Source: Gammaproteobacteria bacterium (GTDB taxonomy: Bacteria; Pseudomonadota; Gammaproteobacteria; DRJJ01). Taken from it: a stretch of 17,597 bases of DNA. The stretch is taken from contig DRJJ01000146.1 of the NCBI GenBank assembly GCA_011052255.1, forward strand, positions 1 to 17,597, given 5' to 3'. The number at the start of each line of letters is the position of its first letter. The stretch's first letter is position 1. Shown one piece after another: positions 1 to 9,528 of the stretch. The translations under genes were made by a program, and so were the position numbers. The notes below the pieces were generated by a model. That model made no database searches and was not told the origin of the DNA. It worked only from the letters and a program-made list of their open reading frames with translations.

Positions 1-22
1 TGTAATCCATGGCTCAAATGCT

Positions 23-52
23 TTGCCAAAAATAGCGTAGACAGCGTATATT
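23..52 (+). promoter_or_regulatory. Predicted sigma70 promoter of uvrA
   Basis: TTGCCA at 23-28 and TATATT at 47-52 each match the sigma70 consensus at five of six positions and are separated by 18 nt. Transcription would start near 59, leaving a leader of about 20 nt before the uvrA ATG at 82. A degenerate LexA-like sequence overlaps the -10 element. The call rests on sequence pattern only. Confidence 0.5.
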
Positions 53-81
53 AACAGGTTGACCCGGTTGCAGGAAACAAG

Positions 82-2919
<2,838 letters not shown>

Positions 2920-2934
2920 CGGGCGGGTTAGGCA

Positions 2935-3663
2935 TTGATTGTACTGTGCACAGATTTTGGTCTCGAAGGCCCATACACCGGGCAGGTCAAGGCGGTCCTG
3001 TTACAGCAGGCACCCGCGACAGCGGTGGTCGATCTGTTTAGCGATCTTCCTGTGTGCAACCCTAAGGCATCCGCCTATTTGCTGTCTGCCTATAGCCAGA
3101 ATTTTGAACCCGATACGGTATTTATGTGCGTGGTTGACCCGGGTGTGGGCAGTGAACGTGATGCGCTGATTCTACACACCGACCAGCACTGGTTTGTTGG
3201 CCCTGATAACGGGCTGCTGGAAATGGTGACTCGGCGCTGTACACCGCATGAGCTCTGGCGCATTACATGGCGACCTGAGCGTTTATCCAGCACCTTTCAC
3301 GGCCGCGATCTGTTTGCACCGGTAGCGGCAATGCTGTCGGCAGGCCGGATGCCGGATGCAGAACAGCTCGATCCACGCCCACCTCGCGCTGACTACCCGA
3401 ATGATCTATTCGAGGTCGTCTATATAGATCATTATGGTAATGCGATAACGGGTGTACGTTCTGCAGCCATTCCTGAGTCCTCCGTATTATCCGTTAATGG
3501 TCTACAGATTCATCCGGCCAGGACCTTTTCAAGCATGCCAGCTGGACAAGCGTTATGGTATGCCAATTCGAATGGGCAGGTAGAAATTGCGGTCAACCTT
3601 GGGCGAGCGTGTGATGTGCTGGGGTTGAAGACTGGGGATGCGTTTACAGCAGGGTCAAAATAA
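2935..3663 (+). CDS. S-adenosyl-L-methionine hydrolase (adenosine-forming), DUF62 family
   Basis: Family members use water to split S-adenosylmethionine into adenosine and L-methionine. They are related to the SAM-dependent fluorinase and chlorinase. Family motifs seen are TDFG (6-9), VDPGVG (67-72), GPDNG (89-93), FHGRDLF (121-127) and a late IDHYGN (164-169). D68, R75 and H122 fit the Asp-Arg-His triad described for the family. The protein has 242 residues, slightly short for the family. The start must be TTG: an in-frame TAG lies two codons upstream (2929-2931), the first in-frame ATG is about 63 codons in, and the protein then begins MIVLCTDFG as relatives do. The ribosome-binding site is poor (a G-rich GGGCGGG at 2921-2927). 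The gene sits 15 nt after uvrA, so co-transcription is likely. The physiological role of the family is not settled. Confidence 0.88.
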   Translation: MIVLCTDFGLEGPYTGQVKAVLLQQAPATAVVDLFSDLPVCNPKASAYLLSAYSQNFEPDTVFMCVVDPGVGSERDALILHTDQHWFVGPDNGLLEMVTRRCTPHELWRITWRPERLSSTFHGRDLFAPVAAMLSAGRMPDAEQLDPRPPRADYPNDLFEVVYIDHYGNAITGVRSAAIPESSVLSVNGLQIHPARTFSSMPAGQALWYANSNGQVEIAVNLGRACDVLGLKTGDAFTAGSK

Positions 3664-3730
3664 TGCTTTGTTATTGACTCTAATTTACTTGGTCAGCACG
3701 TATACCTGTCCAGTGGCCTTGGCGGGGTAT

Positions 3731-3777
3731 GCATTACCACGCGGAGCGTGGGAACGAGGGGAAAATAATGCGTTCCC
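3731..3777. repeat. Palindromic intergenic element with interleaved inverted repeats
   Basis: Three perfect inverted repeats interlock. CCACGC-GGA-GCGTGG (3737-3751) is a tight 6-bp hairpin. GCATTA (3731-3736) pairs with TAATGC (3766-3771). GGGAACG (3750-3756) pairs with CGTTCCC (3771-3777). The motif CCACGC-GGA-GCGTGGGAACG resembles, from memory, a palindromic intergenic repeat found in many copies in various bacterial genomes. That identity is an inference, as only one copy is visible here. It lies just downstream of the SAM hydrolase stop. Confidence 0.55.
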
Positions 3778-3788
3778 CTGTTTTGATT

Positions 3789-3870
3789 CCCTCACCCCAG
3801 CCCTCTCCCGGAGGGACGACTCCAGGGATGGAGGAGGTAGGACGAAGTTTGGAACCCGAGTCGAGAGGGA
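3789..3870. repeat. Second palindromic intergenic element (CCCTCACCCC type)
   Basis: The element opens with CCCTCACCCCAG (3789-3800). CCCTCTC (3801-3807) pairs with GAGAGGG (3863-3869), and CGACTC (3817-3822) pairs with GAGTCG (3858-3863), giving a long arm with a bulge. A small TCCC-GGA-GGGA hairpin sits at 3806-3816. The opening resembles a family of dispersed imperfect palindromes common in proteobacterial intergenic regions (recalled, not searched). The interior is purine-rich, and no convincing reading frame was found. Confidence 0.45.
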
Positions 3871-3899
3871 GTACACAGGCCAAAAGAAGTGGACAGCAC

Positions 3900-3928
3900 A
3901 AAAAAGGCCGGGCAAGCCCGGCCTTTTT
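3900..3928. terminator. Bidirectional intrinsic terminator between convergent operons
   Basis: GGCCGGGC (3906-3913) and GCCCGGCC (3916-3923) form a perfect GC-only stem. Six A residues precede it and five T residues follow it, so each strand yields a stem followed by a U-run. It sits 16 nt beyond the rplQ stop on the - strand and about 240 nt beyond the SAM hydrolase stop on the + strand. It is the only clear intrinsic terminator in the window. Confidence 0.93.
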
Positions 3929-3944
3929 CTAATTTCAAAAGAGC

Positions 3945-4334
3945 TTATTCAGCCGCTTCCGTTTCTTCTTCAGCGATCGGACGATCAACCAGCTCAACAT
4001 AGGCCATCGGCGCAGCATCACCGGTACGGTAACCACACTTCAGGATACGCAGGTAACCACCTGGGCGTTCCTTATAACGAGGACCCAGATCAGAAAACAG
4101 CTTGCCGACTGCTGCCTTGTCACGCAGGCGACTAAAGGCCAACCGGCGGTTAGCCACACTGTCTTCTTTAGCCAGCGTAATCAACGGTTCTGCAACCCGG
4201 CGCAGTTCTTTGGCCTTGGGCAAGGTAGTTTTAATTACTTCGTGCTCGAACAGTGAATTAGCCATGTTCTTGAACATAGCCTTACGATGACTGCTGTTGC
4301 GATTTAGTTGTCGCCCTGATTTACGATGTCGCAT
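3945..4334 (-). CDS. rplQ: 50S ribosomal protein L17
   Basis: L17 binds 23S rRNA near the peptide exit tunnel on the outer face of the large subunit. The 129 residues (E. coli 127) begin with the conserved MRHRKSGRQLNRNSSHRKAM and contain the typical EVIKTTLPKAKELRR segment. The tail is acidic and alanine-rich (EEETEAAE). An AAGG about 9 nt before the ATG supports the start. It is the last gene of the ribosomal cluster, 38 nt after rpoA, and the shared terminator follows at once. Nothing unusual is seen. Confidence 0.98.
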   Translation of the reverse strand: MRHRKSGRQLNRNSSHRKAMFKNMANSLFEHEVIKTTLPKAKELRRVAEPLITLAKEDSVANRRLAFSRLRDKAAVGKLFSDLGPRYKERPGGYLRILKCGYRTGDAAPMAYVELVDRPIAEEETEAAE

Positions 4335-4372
4335 CGTGCTAACCCTTATTCAATTCTTACAATAACAAAAAA

Positions 4373-5362
4373 TTACGCAGACGCCTTGTCCTTGAAACCG
4401 GCTGGTGGCCAGTTTTCAAGACGCATACCCAGAGACAGACCATGGGATGCCAGTACGTCCTTGATCTCGGTGAGTGACTTTTTACCCAGATTCGGGGTTT
4501 TCAGTAACTCGACTTCGGTGCGCTGTATCAGATCACCGATATAATAAATACTTTCTGCCTTGAGACAGTTTGCGGAACGAACCGTCAGTTCCAGATCGTC
4601 AACCGGACGCAGCAGGATCGGATCAATTTCAGATTCTGCTTCTTCAGGTTGCTCTTCTTCCTTGCTCTTCAGGTCAACAAATACTGACAGCTGATCCTGC
4701 AGTATGCCTGCCGCCTGGCGAATGGCATCTTCCGGATCAACCGTGCCATTTGTTTCCAGCTCGATCATTAGCTTATCAAGGTCAGTACGTTGTTCGACGC
4801 GTGCGCTTTCTACACTGTAGGCAACACGGTAAACCGGGCTATAGGTTGCATCCAGTAGCAGACGGCCAATAGCACGATTTTCATCACTTGCCGCTTCACG
4901 TTGAGGCGCCGGTACATAACCACGGCCACGCTCAATCTTAAGCCTCATGTTCAGCTCGCCATTGTTCAGGTTGGCGATAACATGATCAGGGTTAATGATT
5001 TCTACATCGTGATCCAGCGTAATGTCACTGGCCAGCACTGGCCCTTTACCACTCTTTTTCAGTGTCAGTTCCGCTTCATCACGAGCATGCATAATAATTG
5101 CCAGCCCTTTAAGGTTCATCAGGATGTCGATAACATCTTCCTGAACGCCTTCAAGACTGGTGTATTCATGTAAAACACCATCGATTTCCACTTCTACGAC
5201 TGCACAACCTGGCAGTGATGAAAGCAGGATGCGACGAAGAGAATTACCCAGCGTGTGTCCGAATCCGCGTTCCAGCGGCTCAAGTGTTACCTTAGCGTGA
5301 CGTTCATCTCTAACTGAAACGTCTACCACACGGGGTTTTAGGAATTCTGAAACAGATGCCAT
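4373..5362 (-). CDS. rpoA: DNA-directed RNA polymerase alpha subunit
   Basis: Alpha dimerises to seed polymerase assembly and uses its C-terminal domain to touch UP-element DNA and activators. At 329 residues it equals the E. coli length. The N-terminal assembly domain contains the GFGHTLGNSLRRILLSS motif near residues 33-49. A glutamate-rich linker (KEEEQPEEAESE) leads to the C-terminal domain, which starts at DPILLRPVDDLELTVRSANC. R262 there corresponds to the DNA-contacting R265 of E. coli. GAGG lies about 7 nt upstream of the ATG. It is placed between rpsD and rplQ as in other gammaproteobacteria, and the near-identical C-terminal domain suggests E. coli-like activator contacts. Confidence 0.99.
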   Translation of the reverse strand: MASVSEFLKPRVVDVSVRDERHAKVTLEPLERGFGHTLGNSLRRILLSSLPGCAVVEVEIDGVLHEYTSLEGVQEDVIDILMNLKGLAIIMHARDEAELTLKKSGKGPVLASDITLDHDVEIINPDHVIANLNNGELNMRLKIERGRGYVPAPQREAASDENRAIGRLLLDATYSPVYRVAYSVESARVEQRTDLDKLMIELETNGTVDPEDAIRQAAGILQDQLSVFVDLKSKEEEQPEEAESEIDPILLRPVDDLELTVRSANCLKAESIYYIGDLIQRTEVELLKTPNLGKKSLTEIKDVLASHGLSLGMRLENWPPAGFKDKASA

Positions 5363-5383
5363 TTCCTGTCCTCTTCAGTCTAC

Positions 5384-6010
5384 TTATTTGGAATACAGTT
5401 CGACAACGAGATGCTCGTTGATATCGGGTGGAAGCTCACTACGTTCTGGTACTGATTTGAACACGCCTTCCAGTTTCTTGGCGTCTACATCAATCCAGTC
5501 GGCAATGCCGCGCTGCTGCGCCATTTCCATAGCAGACTGTATACGTGCCTGCTTCTTGCTGCCTTCATTTACATTGATAGCATCACTTGCCTTAACGTTG
5601 AATGCGGGAATGTTTACACGTATACCATTTACCGTAACGCCTTTATGTTTGACCAGTTGGCGTGCTTCTGCGCGCGAGGCTGCAAAGCCCATACGGTAAA
5701 CCACATTATCAAGACGGCATTCAAGTAACTGCAACAGGTTTTCACCAGTAGAGCCCTTGAGGCGTGCAGCTTCTTTATAGTAGCTGCGGAACTGACGTTC
5801 CAGTACACCATAGGTACGACGTAACTTCTGCTTTTCACGCAGCTGCAAGGCATAGTCTGACAAACGCGTACGACGACTGCCATGCTGGCCCGGTACGACA
5901 GGGCGATTTTCAATTGAGCATTTTGATGAAAAGCATTTTTCGCCTTTCAGGAATAACTTTGTGCCTTCACGGCGACACAAACGACATTTTGCACCAGTAT
6001 ACTTAGCCAC
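5384..6010 (-). CDS. rpsD: 30S ribosomal protein S4, four-cysteine zinc-type form
   Basis: S4 is a primary 16S rRNA binder that starts assembly of the 30S body and lines the mRNA entry channel. The start is GTG at 6010: GGAG lies 7 nt upstream, and the protein then begins (M)AKYTGAKCRLC with 208 residues (E. coli 206). An upstream ATG at 6055 would overlap rpsK and add a non-homologous tail. C9, C12, C26 and C31 form the Cys pattern of the zinc-binding S4 known from Thermus thermophilus, whereas E. coli S4 lacks it. The S4 RNA-binding domain (LDNVVYRMGFAASRAEARQL) follows from about residue 97. In E. coli S4 also represses its own alpha operon. Whether it does so here is unknown. Confidence 0.97.
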   Translation of the reverse strand: MAKYTGAKCRLCRREGTKLFLKGEKCFSSKCSIENRPVVPGQHGSRRTRLSDYALQLREKQKLRRTYGVLERQFRSYYKEAARLKGSTGENLLQLLECRLDNVVYRMGFAASRAEARQLVKHKGVTVNGIRVNIPAFNVKASDAINVNEGSKKQARIQSAMEMAQQRGIADWIDVDAKKLEGVFKSVPERSELPPDINEHLVVELYSK

Positions 6011-6024
6011 GCTTGATCTCCGAC

Positions 6025-6411
6025 TTACACACGACGCCGCTTGGGTGGGCGGCATCCATTGTGAGGAATAGGGGTTACGTCAACAATGTTGGTCACGTTC
6101 AAACCTGCTGCATACAGGGCACGAACCGCTGACTCACGACCAGGACCCGGGCCCTTGACGTTTACTTCAATGTTCTTCATACCAAAATCCTGAACCGCCT
6201 TACCGGCACGTTCAGCAGCAACCTGGGCCGCAAAAGGTGTACTTTTACGTGAACCACGGAAACCGGAGCCACCAGCGGTCGCCCACGCCAGCGCATTGCC
6301 CTGACGGTCTGTTATCGTAACGATGGTGTTGTTGAATGACGCATGAATGTGTGCAATACCATCCACAACGTTCTTCTTCACCTTCTTCTTGCGTACTTCC
6401 GCTTTGGCCAT
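6025..6411 (-). CDS. rpsK: 30S ribosomal protein S11
   Basis: S11 sits on the 30S platform, contacts 16S rRNA together with S7 and S18, and helps shape the E site. The 128 residues (E. coli 129) include the conserved HIHASFNNTIVTITDRQGN stretch, the GSGFRGSRKSTPFAAQ segment and the C-terminal VTPIPHNGCRPPKRRRV, whose basic tail reaches rRNA. An AGG about 9 nt before the ATG marks the start. It ends 14 nt before the rpsD GTG and follows rpsM by 41 nt. Confidence 0.98.
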   Translation of the reverse strand: MAKAEVRKKKVKKNVVDGIAHIHASFNNTIVTITDRQGNALAWATAGGSGFRGSRKSTPFAAQVAAERAGKAVQDFGMKNIEVNVKGPGPGRESAVRALYAAGLNVTNIVDVTPIPHNGCRPPKRRRV

Positions 6412-6452
6412 AACTTGTTACCTGATAATCTCTTGTACTGGCAGGATGCTGG

Positions 6453-6809
6453 TTAGCCCCTGATCATTTTACGTGGACCTTTACGCGTACGCGCATTGGT
6501 CTTGGTTTTCTGGCCCCGTAAAGGAAGGCCACGACGATGACGAATACCACGATAAGTACCAAGATCCATCAACCGCTTGATATTCATATTGATTTCACGG
6601 CGTAAATCACCTTCAACCGTGAGTGTCTTGATCGCATTACGCAGCTTATCAAGCTCTTCCTCGGTCAGATCCTTGATCTTGGTGACCTGCTCGATGCCCA
6701 CTTCTGCGCATAGTTGTTGCGCACGCGTGCGGCCAATCCCAAAGATCGATGTCAGCGATATTACCGCATGCTTGTGATCAGGAATGTTAATACCTGCAAT
6801 TCGAGCCAT
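6453..6809 (-). CDS. rpsM: 30S ribosomal protein S13
   Basis: S13 lies in the 30S head, forms bridges to the large subunit (L5) and touches P-site tRNA through its basic C-terminus. I chose the ATG at 6809: the protein then begins MARIAGINIPDHKHAV and has 118 residues, the same as E. coli, and GGGAG lies about 10 nt upstream. A further-upstream ATG (6845) would add 12 non-homologous residues. The C-terminal half has the helix-hairpin GIRHRRGLPLRGQKTKTNARTRK pattern. It is the first gene of the alpha block and is preceded by a candidate promoter in the 83-nt gap after rpmJ. Confidence 0.98.
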   Translation of the reverse strand: MARIAGINIPDHKHAVISLTSIFGIGRTRAQQLCAEVGIEQVTKIKDLTEEELDKLRNAIKTLTVEGDLRREINMNIKRLMDLGTYRGIRHRRGLPLRGQKTKTNARTRKGPRKMIRG

Positions 6810-6852
6810 CTTACCAAATCTCCCAAAATCTGCTGTCCGGGGCAAACGACGG

Positions 6853-6882
6853 ATTATACCGTAGTTCCCTGCACAAAGTCAC
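6853..6882 (-). promoter_or_regulatory. Candidate internal promoter for the alpha block (rpsM onward)
   Basis: Read on the - strand, GTGACT (6877-6882) and a perfect TATAAT (6853-6858) are separated by 18 nt in the gap between rpmJ and rpsM. E. coli has its alpha-operon promoter at the same place. Predicted initiation near 6846 gives a leader of about 37 nt. The -35 match is only four of six, so the evidence is moderate. Confidence 0.45.
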
Positions 6883-6892
6883 CTAAAAGGCC

Positions 6893-7006
6893 TTAACCCT
6901 GGCGTTGTTTATGTTTCGGTTCCTTACAAATAACCCGAACCACGCCCTTACGGCGTACAATCTTGCAATTTCGACACATCTTTTTAACTGAAGCGCGAAC
7001 TTTCAT
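6893..7006 (-). CDS. rpmJ: 50S ribosomal protein L36 (zinc-binding form)
   Basis: This is a short gene of 37 codons. The translation starts MKVRASVKKMCRNCK and ends EPKHKQRQG. L36 is a zinc-ribbon protein that stabilises 23S rRNA near the L6/L16 region of the large subunit. The metal ligands C11, C14, C27 and H32 are all present, so this is the zinc-type form. GGAG lies about 8 nt upstream of the ATG. It follows secY by 44 nt with no infA, adk or map gene between, the gammaproteobacterial order. It is the last gene of the spc block. Confidence 0.97.
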   Translation of the reverse strand: MKVRASVKKMCRNCKIVRRKGVVRVICKEPKHKQRQG

Positions 7007-7050
7007 TTTCTTAACTCCTAATCAACCTGTTCTACACTGGCTGGCAAACA

Positions 7051-8385
7051 TTAACGTAACAGGCCGGAACCACCGTAGCCCTTGATATTGGCCTTTTTCA
7101 TCAAGCCTTCGTACTGGTGCGACATCATATGTGATTGAACCTGGGCCAAAAAGTCCATGATCACGACTACGATGATTAACAGCGATGTACCACCAAAGTA
7201 AAAGGGTACGTTCCAGTATAAAATCATAAATTCCGGCAATATACTAACACTGGTAATATAAATAGCACCTGCTGTAGTCAACCTGGTCAACACACCATCT
7301 ACATACTTTGCCGTTTGTTCCCCAGGACGTATACCGGGTATAAACGCCCCTGATTTCTTCAGATTCTCTGCAGTTTCACGGGAATTGAACACCAAAGCCG
7401 TATAGAAAAAGCAAAAGAATATGATCAGCAATGCGTAGGTCAGCACATATAAAGGCTGCCCTGGCGACATCATGGTTACCAGCTCGCTGATCCATTCAGA
7501 ACCACTACCTGCCCATTTCCCCATAGTAGAGGGGAACAGAATCAGACTGGATGCAAATATCGGCGGTATGACACCTGCCATATTCAGCTTCAACGGCAAA
7601 TGCGAACTCTGCGCGGCATACATGCGCCTGCCCTGCTGTCGTTTGGCATAATTTACGGTAATCCTTCGCTGCCCTCGCTCTACAAAAACAACGAAGGCCG
7701 TAACCGCTACCACCAGGAAAAACAGGATGATAACAGTGAAAACACTCATTTCACCGGTACGAGCCAGCTCCAGTGTTCCGCCGATTGCCCTGGGCAGGCC
7801 TGCGACAATACCGGCAAAGATAATCAGCGAAATGCCATTACCAATCCCGCGTTCTGTAATCTGTTCGCCTAACCACATCAGGAACATGGTACCGGTCAGC
7901 AAAGTGACTACCGTTGTGAAATAGAACTGATATTCACCAATGGTAACCAGACCCGGCTGGCCATACAGGCCTATTGCTACACCCAGTGACTGGAAGGTAG
8001 CTAATACGACCGTACCATAACGGGTATATTGGGTAATTTTACGTCGACCCGATTCACCTTCTTTCTTCAATTGTTCCAGCGACGGAACCACAACAGTCAG
8101 CAGCTGCATGATAATCGATGCCGAGATATACGGCATAATTCCCAATGCAAACAACGACAGGCGTTCCAGTGCACCACCGGAGAACATGTTAAACATATCC
8201 AGTATGGTGCCACGCTGGGCATCAAACAGACGCGCCAGCTCAGCCGGATCGATACCTGGCACGGGTATAAATGTGCCTACACGAAAAACAAACAACGCAC
8301 CCGCCACAAACAGCAGACGGTTCCTTAGCTCTGTAAACTTGCCAGACTTGGCCATTCCAGCAGTATTAGCAGGTGCTTTTGCCAC
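7051..8385 (-). CDS. secY: Protein translocase channel subunit SecY
   Basis: SecY is the membrane pore of the SecYEG translocon, which exports unfolded proteins and inserts membrane proteins. The 444 residues (E. coli 443) show about ten hydrophobic segments and conserved stretches such as NMFSGGALERLSLFALGIMP and GIRPGEQTAKY. The cytoplasmic loop with VERGQRRITVNYAKRQQGRR, used in SecA and ribosome contact, is intact. The first codon is GTG at 8385, directly abutting the rplO stop (TAAGTG), with GAGG 5 nt upstream. An ATG at 8355 (residue 11) is a weaker alternative. The zero-length gap suggests translational coupling with rplO. Confidence 0.98.
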   Translation of the reverse strand: MAKAPANTAGMAKSGKFTELRNRLLFVAGALFVFRVGTFIPVPGIDPAELARLFDAQRGTILDMFNMFSGGALERLSLFALGIMPYISASIIMQLLTVVVPSLEQLKKEGESGRRKITQYTRYGTVVLATFQSLGVAIGLYGQPGLVTIGEYQFYFTTVVTLLTGTMFLMWLGEQITERGIGNGISLIIFAGIVAGLPRAIGGTLELARTGEMSVFTVIILFFLVVAVTAFVVFVERGQRRITVNYAKRQQGRRMYAAQSSHLPLKLNMAGVIPPIFASSLILFPSTMGKWAGSGSEWISELVTMMSPGQPLYVLTYALLIIFFCFFYTALVFNSRETAENLKKSGAFIPGIRPGEQTAKYVDGVLTRLTTAGAIYITSVSILPEFMILYWNVPFYFGGTSLLIIVVVIMDFLAQVQSHMMSHQYEGLMKKANIKGYGGSGLLR

Positions 8386-8820
8386 TTATGCCTCGACCTT
8401 GCCGCCAGCCGACTCTATCGCTGCCTGTGCACCTTTAGTCGTTGCAAGACCGCGTATCGTAACCGCTTTAGTTAATTCACCCGACAGAATCACTTTGGCT
8501 TTTTTGGTATTTTGTGGAATCAGGCGAGCCTTTTTAAGCTCCAGCATATCCACTACGTCCGCCTCAACCAGTGCCAGCTCATGCAAACGTACTTCTGCTA
8601 CGAAGTTAGATTTTGCCGAACGAAAGCCAACCTTCGGCAAGCGTCTTTGCAAAGGCATCTGCCCGCCTTCAAACCCGATCTTGGTCGAGCCACCTGAGCG
8701 ACTTTTCTGTCCCTTGTGACCACGTCCACATGTCTTGCCAAAACCCGATCCGATACCACGACCAACACGACGTGATTCCTTACGACTACCTTCTACCGGT
8801 TTTAGTGTATTAAGTTGCAT
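8386..8820 (-). CDS. rplO: 50S ribosomal protein L15
   Basis: L15 is a late-assembling large-subunit protein whose long N-terminal arm threads into 23S rRNA. From the ATG at 8820 the product has 144 residues, equal to E. coli, and begins MQLNTLKPVEGSRKESRRVGRG. The glycine/arginine-rich arm GSGFGKTCGRGHKGQKSRSGG is typical. GAGG lies about 9 nt before this ATG. A TTG at 8835 would be possible but adds residues unlike the family. It starts 1 nt after the rpmD stop and runs directly into secY. Confidence 0.98.
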   Translation of the reverse strand: MQLNTLKPVEGSRKESRRVGRGIGSGFGKTCGRGHKGQKSRSGGSTKIGFEGGQMPLQRRLPKVGFRSAKSNFVAEVRLHELALVEADVVDMLELKKARLIPQNTKKAKVILSGELTKAVTIRGLATTKGAQAAIESAGGKVEA

Positions 8821-8821
8821 C

Positions 8822-9007
8822 TTAGACTTCCTCAACCTTCAGCATGTAGCAGGCTGTATTGATCATGCCACGATTCTCGGGGGTTGCGTCAACCACAACA
8901 CTCTGATGTATCCGACGAATACCCAGGCCCCGTACGCTGGCCTGGTGATTTTTCAACCGGCCATTAAGACCCTTAACCAGTGTTACTTTGAGTTTCTGAT
9001 TTGCCAT
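8822..9007 (-). CDS. rpmD: 50S ribosomal protein L30
   Basis: L30 is a small protein on the large-subunit surface near 5S rRNA and is absent from some bacterial lineages. The 61 residues (E. coli 59) include the conserved core GLGIRRIHQSVVVDATPENRGMIN and the ending MLKVEEV. It is wedged between rpsE (3 nt upstream) and rplO (1 nt downstream), so translation is probably coupled. The identification rests on this core and on position. Confidence 0.97.
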   Translation of the reverse strand: MANQKLKVTLVKGLNGRLKNHQASVRGLGIRRIHQSVVVDATPENRGMINTACYMLKVEEV

Positions 9008-9010
9008 GGT

Positions 9011-9517
9011 TTAATCCAGTATTTCTTCCACTTTTTTACCGCGTTTTGCTGCAGCGGCCTGTGGCGAGGACATTTCTGTCAGACCTCGTATGGTCGCTCT
9101 GACAACATTGATCGGGTTACGTGATCCAATACATTTAGCCAGTACATTCTGTACACCCACTACTTCAAAAACGGCGCGCATCGCGCCACCTGCAATAATG
9201 CCGGTACCTTCAGATGCCGGCTGCATGTAAACCCTGCTGGCGCCATGGCGTGAGGTGATCGAATACTGCAAAGTGTTCTTGTCCAGATCGACTTTACGCA
9301 TGTTTTTACGTGCTTTTTCCATCGCTTTCTGAATAGCGATAGGCACTTCGCGTGCCTTGCCATAACCGAAGCCAATCGAACCGTTGCCATCTCCGACAAC
9401 AGTCAGTGCTGTAAAACCAAACTGACGGCCACCTTTTACTACCTTGGCTACGCGATTAACGTTGACCAGTTTTTCCAGTAAACCGTCACCCTGATTGGAA
9501 TTATCTCTTTTTGCCAT
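9011..9517 (-). CDS. rpsE: 30S ribosomal protein S5
   Basis: S5 lies at the back of the 30S near the decoding site and supports decoding accuracy. Spectinomycin-resistance changes map to its N-terminal loop in other bacteria. The 168 residues (E. coli 167) have the double-stranded RNA-binding-like N-domain (VNRVAKVVKGGRQFGFTAL) and the GYGKAREVPIAIQKAMEKAR helix. The later segment PASEGTGIIAGGAMRAVFEVVGV is also conserved. The loop region VKGGRQF looks wild-type. It follows rplR by 11 nt and precedes rpmD by 3 nt. Confidence 0.98.
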   Translation of the reverse strand: MAKRDNSNQGDGLLEKLVNVNRVAKVVKGGRQFGFTALTVVGDGNGSIGFGYGKAREVPIAIQKAMEKARKNMRKVDLDKNTLQYSITSRHGASRVYMQPASEGTGIIAGGAMRAVFEVVGVQNVLAKCIGSRNPINVVRATIRGLTEMSSPQAAAAKRGKKVEEILD

Positions 9518-9528
9518 ATCCCTAACCC

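Noticed and set aside
3674..3704. TTGACT followed by a GTATAC-like box after the SAM hydrolase stop, as a promoter
   Set aside because: The -10 match is poor and there is no gene downstream on the + strand for it to serve.
3729..3932. A 67-codon + strand frame in the intergenic gap
   Set aside because: It is made almost entirely of the palindromic repeats and the terminator stem and has no convincing ribosome-binding site.
3638..4135. A 165-codon + strand frame spanning the intergenic gap and the 3' end of rplQ
   Set aside because: It runs through both palindromic elements and the terminator, then antisense to rplQ. The protein is low in structure and resembles nothing known.
5384..6055. 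A longer rpsD starting at ATG 6055
   Set aside because: It would overlap the 3' end of rpsK and add 15 residues absent from S4 proteins, whereas GTG 6010 has a GGAG at proper spacing and the family N-terminus.
6884..6895. AAGGCCTT palindrome at the rpmJ stop codon as a terminator
   Set aside because: The palindrome has no loop and only a short T-run, so it cannot form an intrinsic terminator hairpin. Read-through into rpsM is expected.
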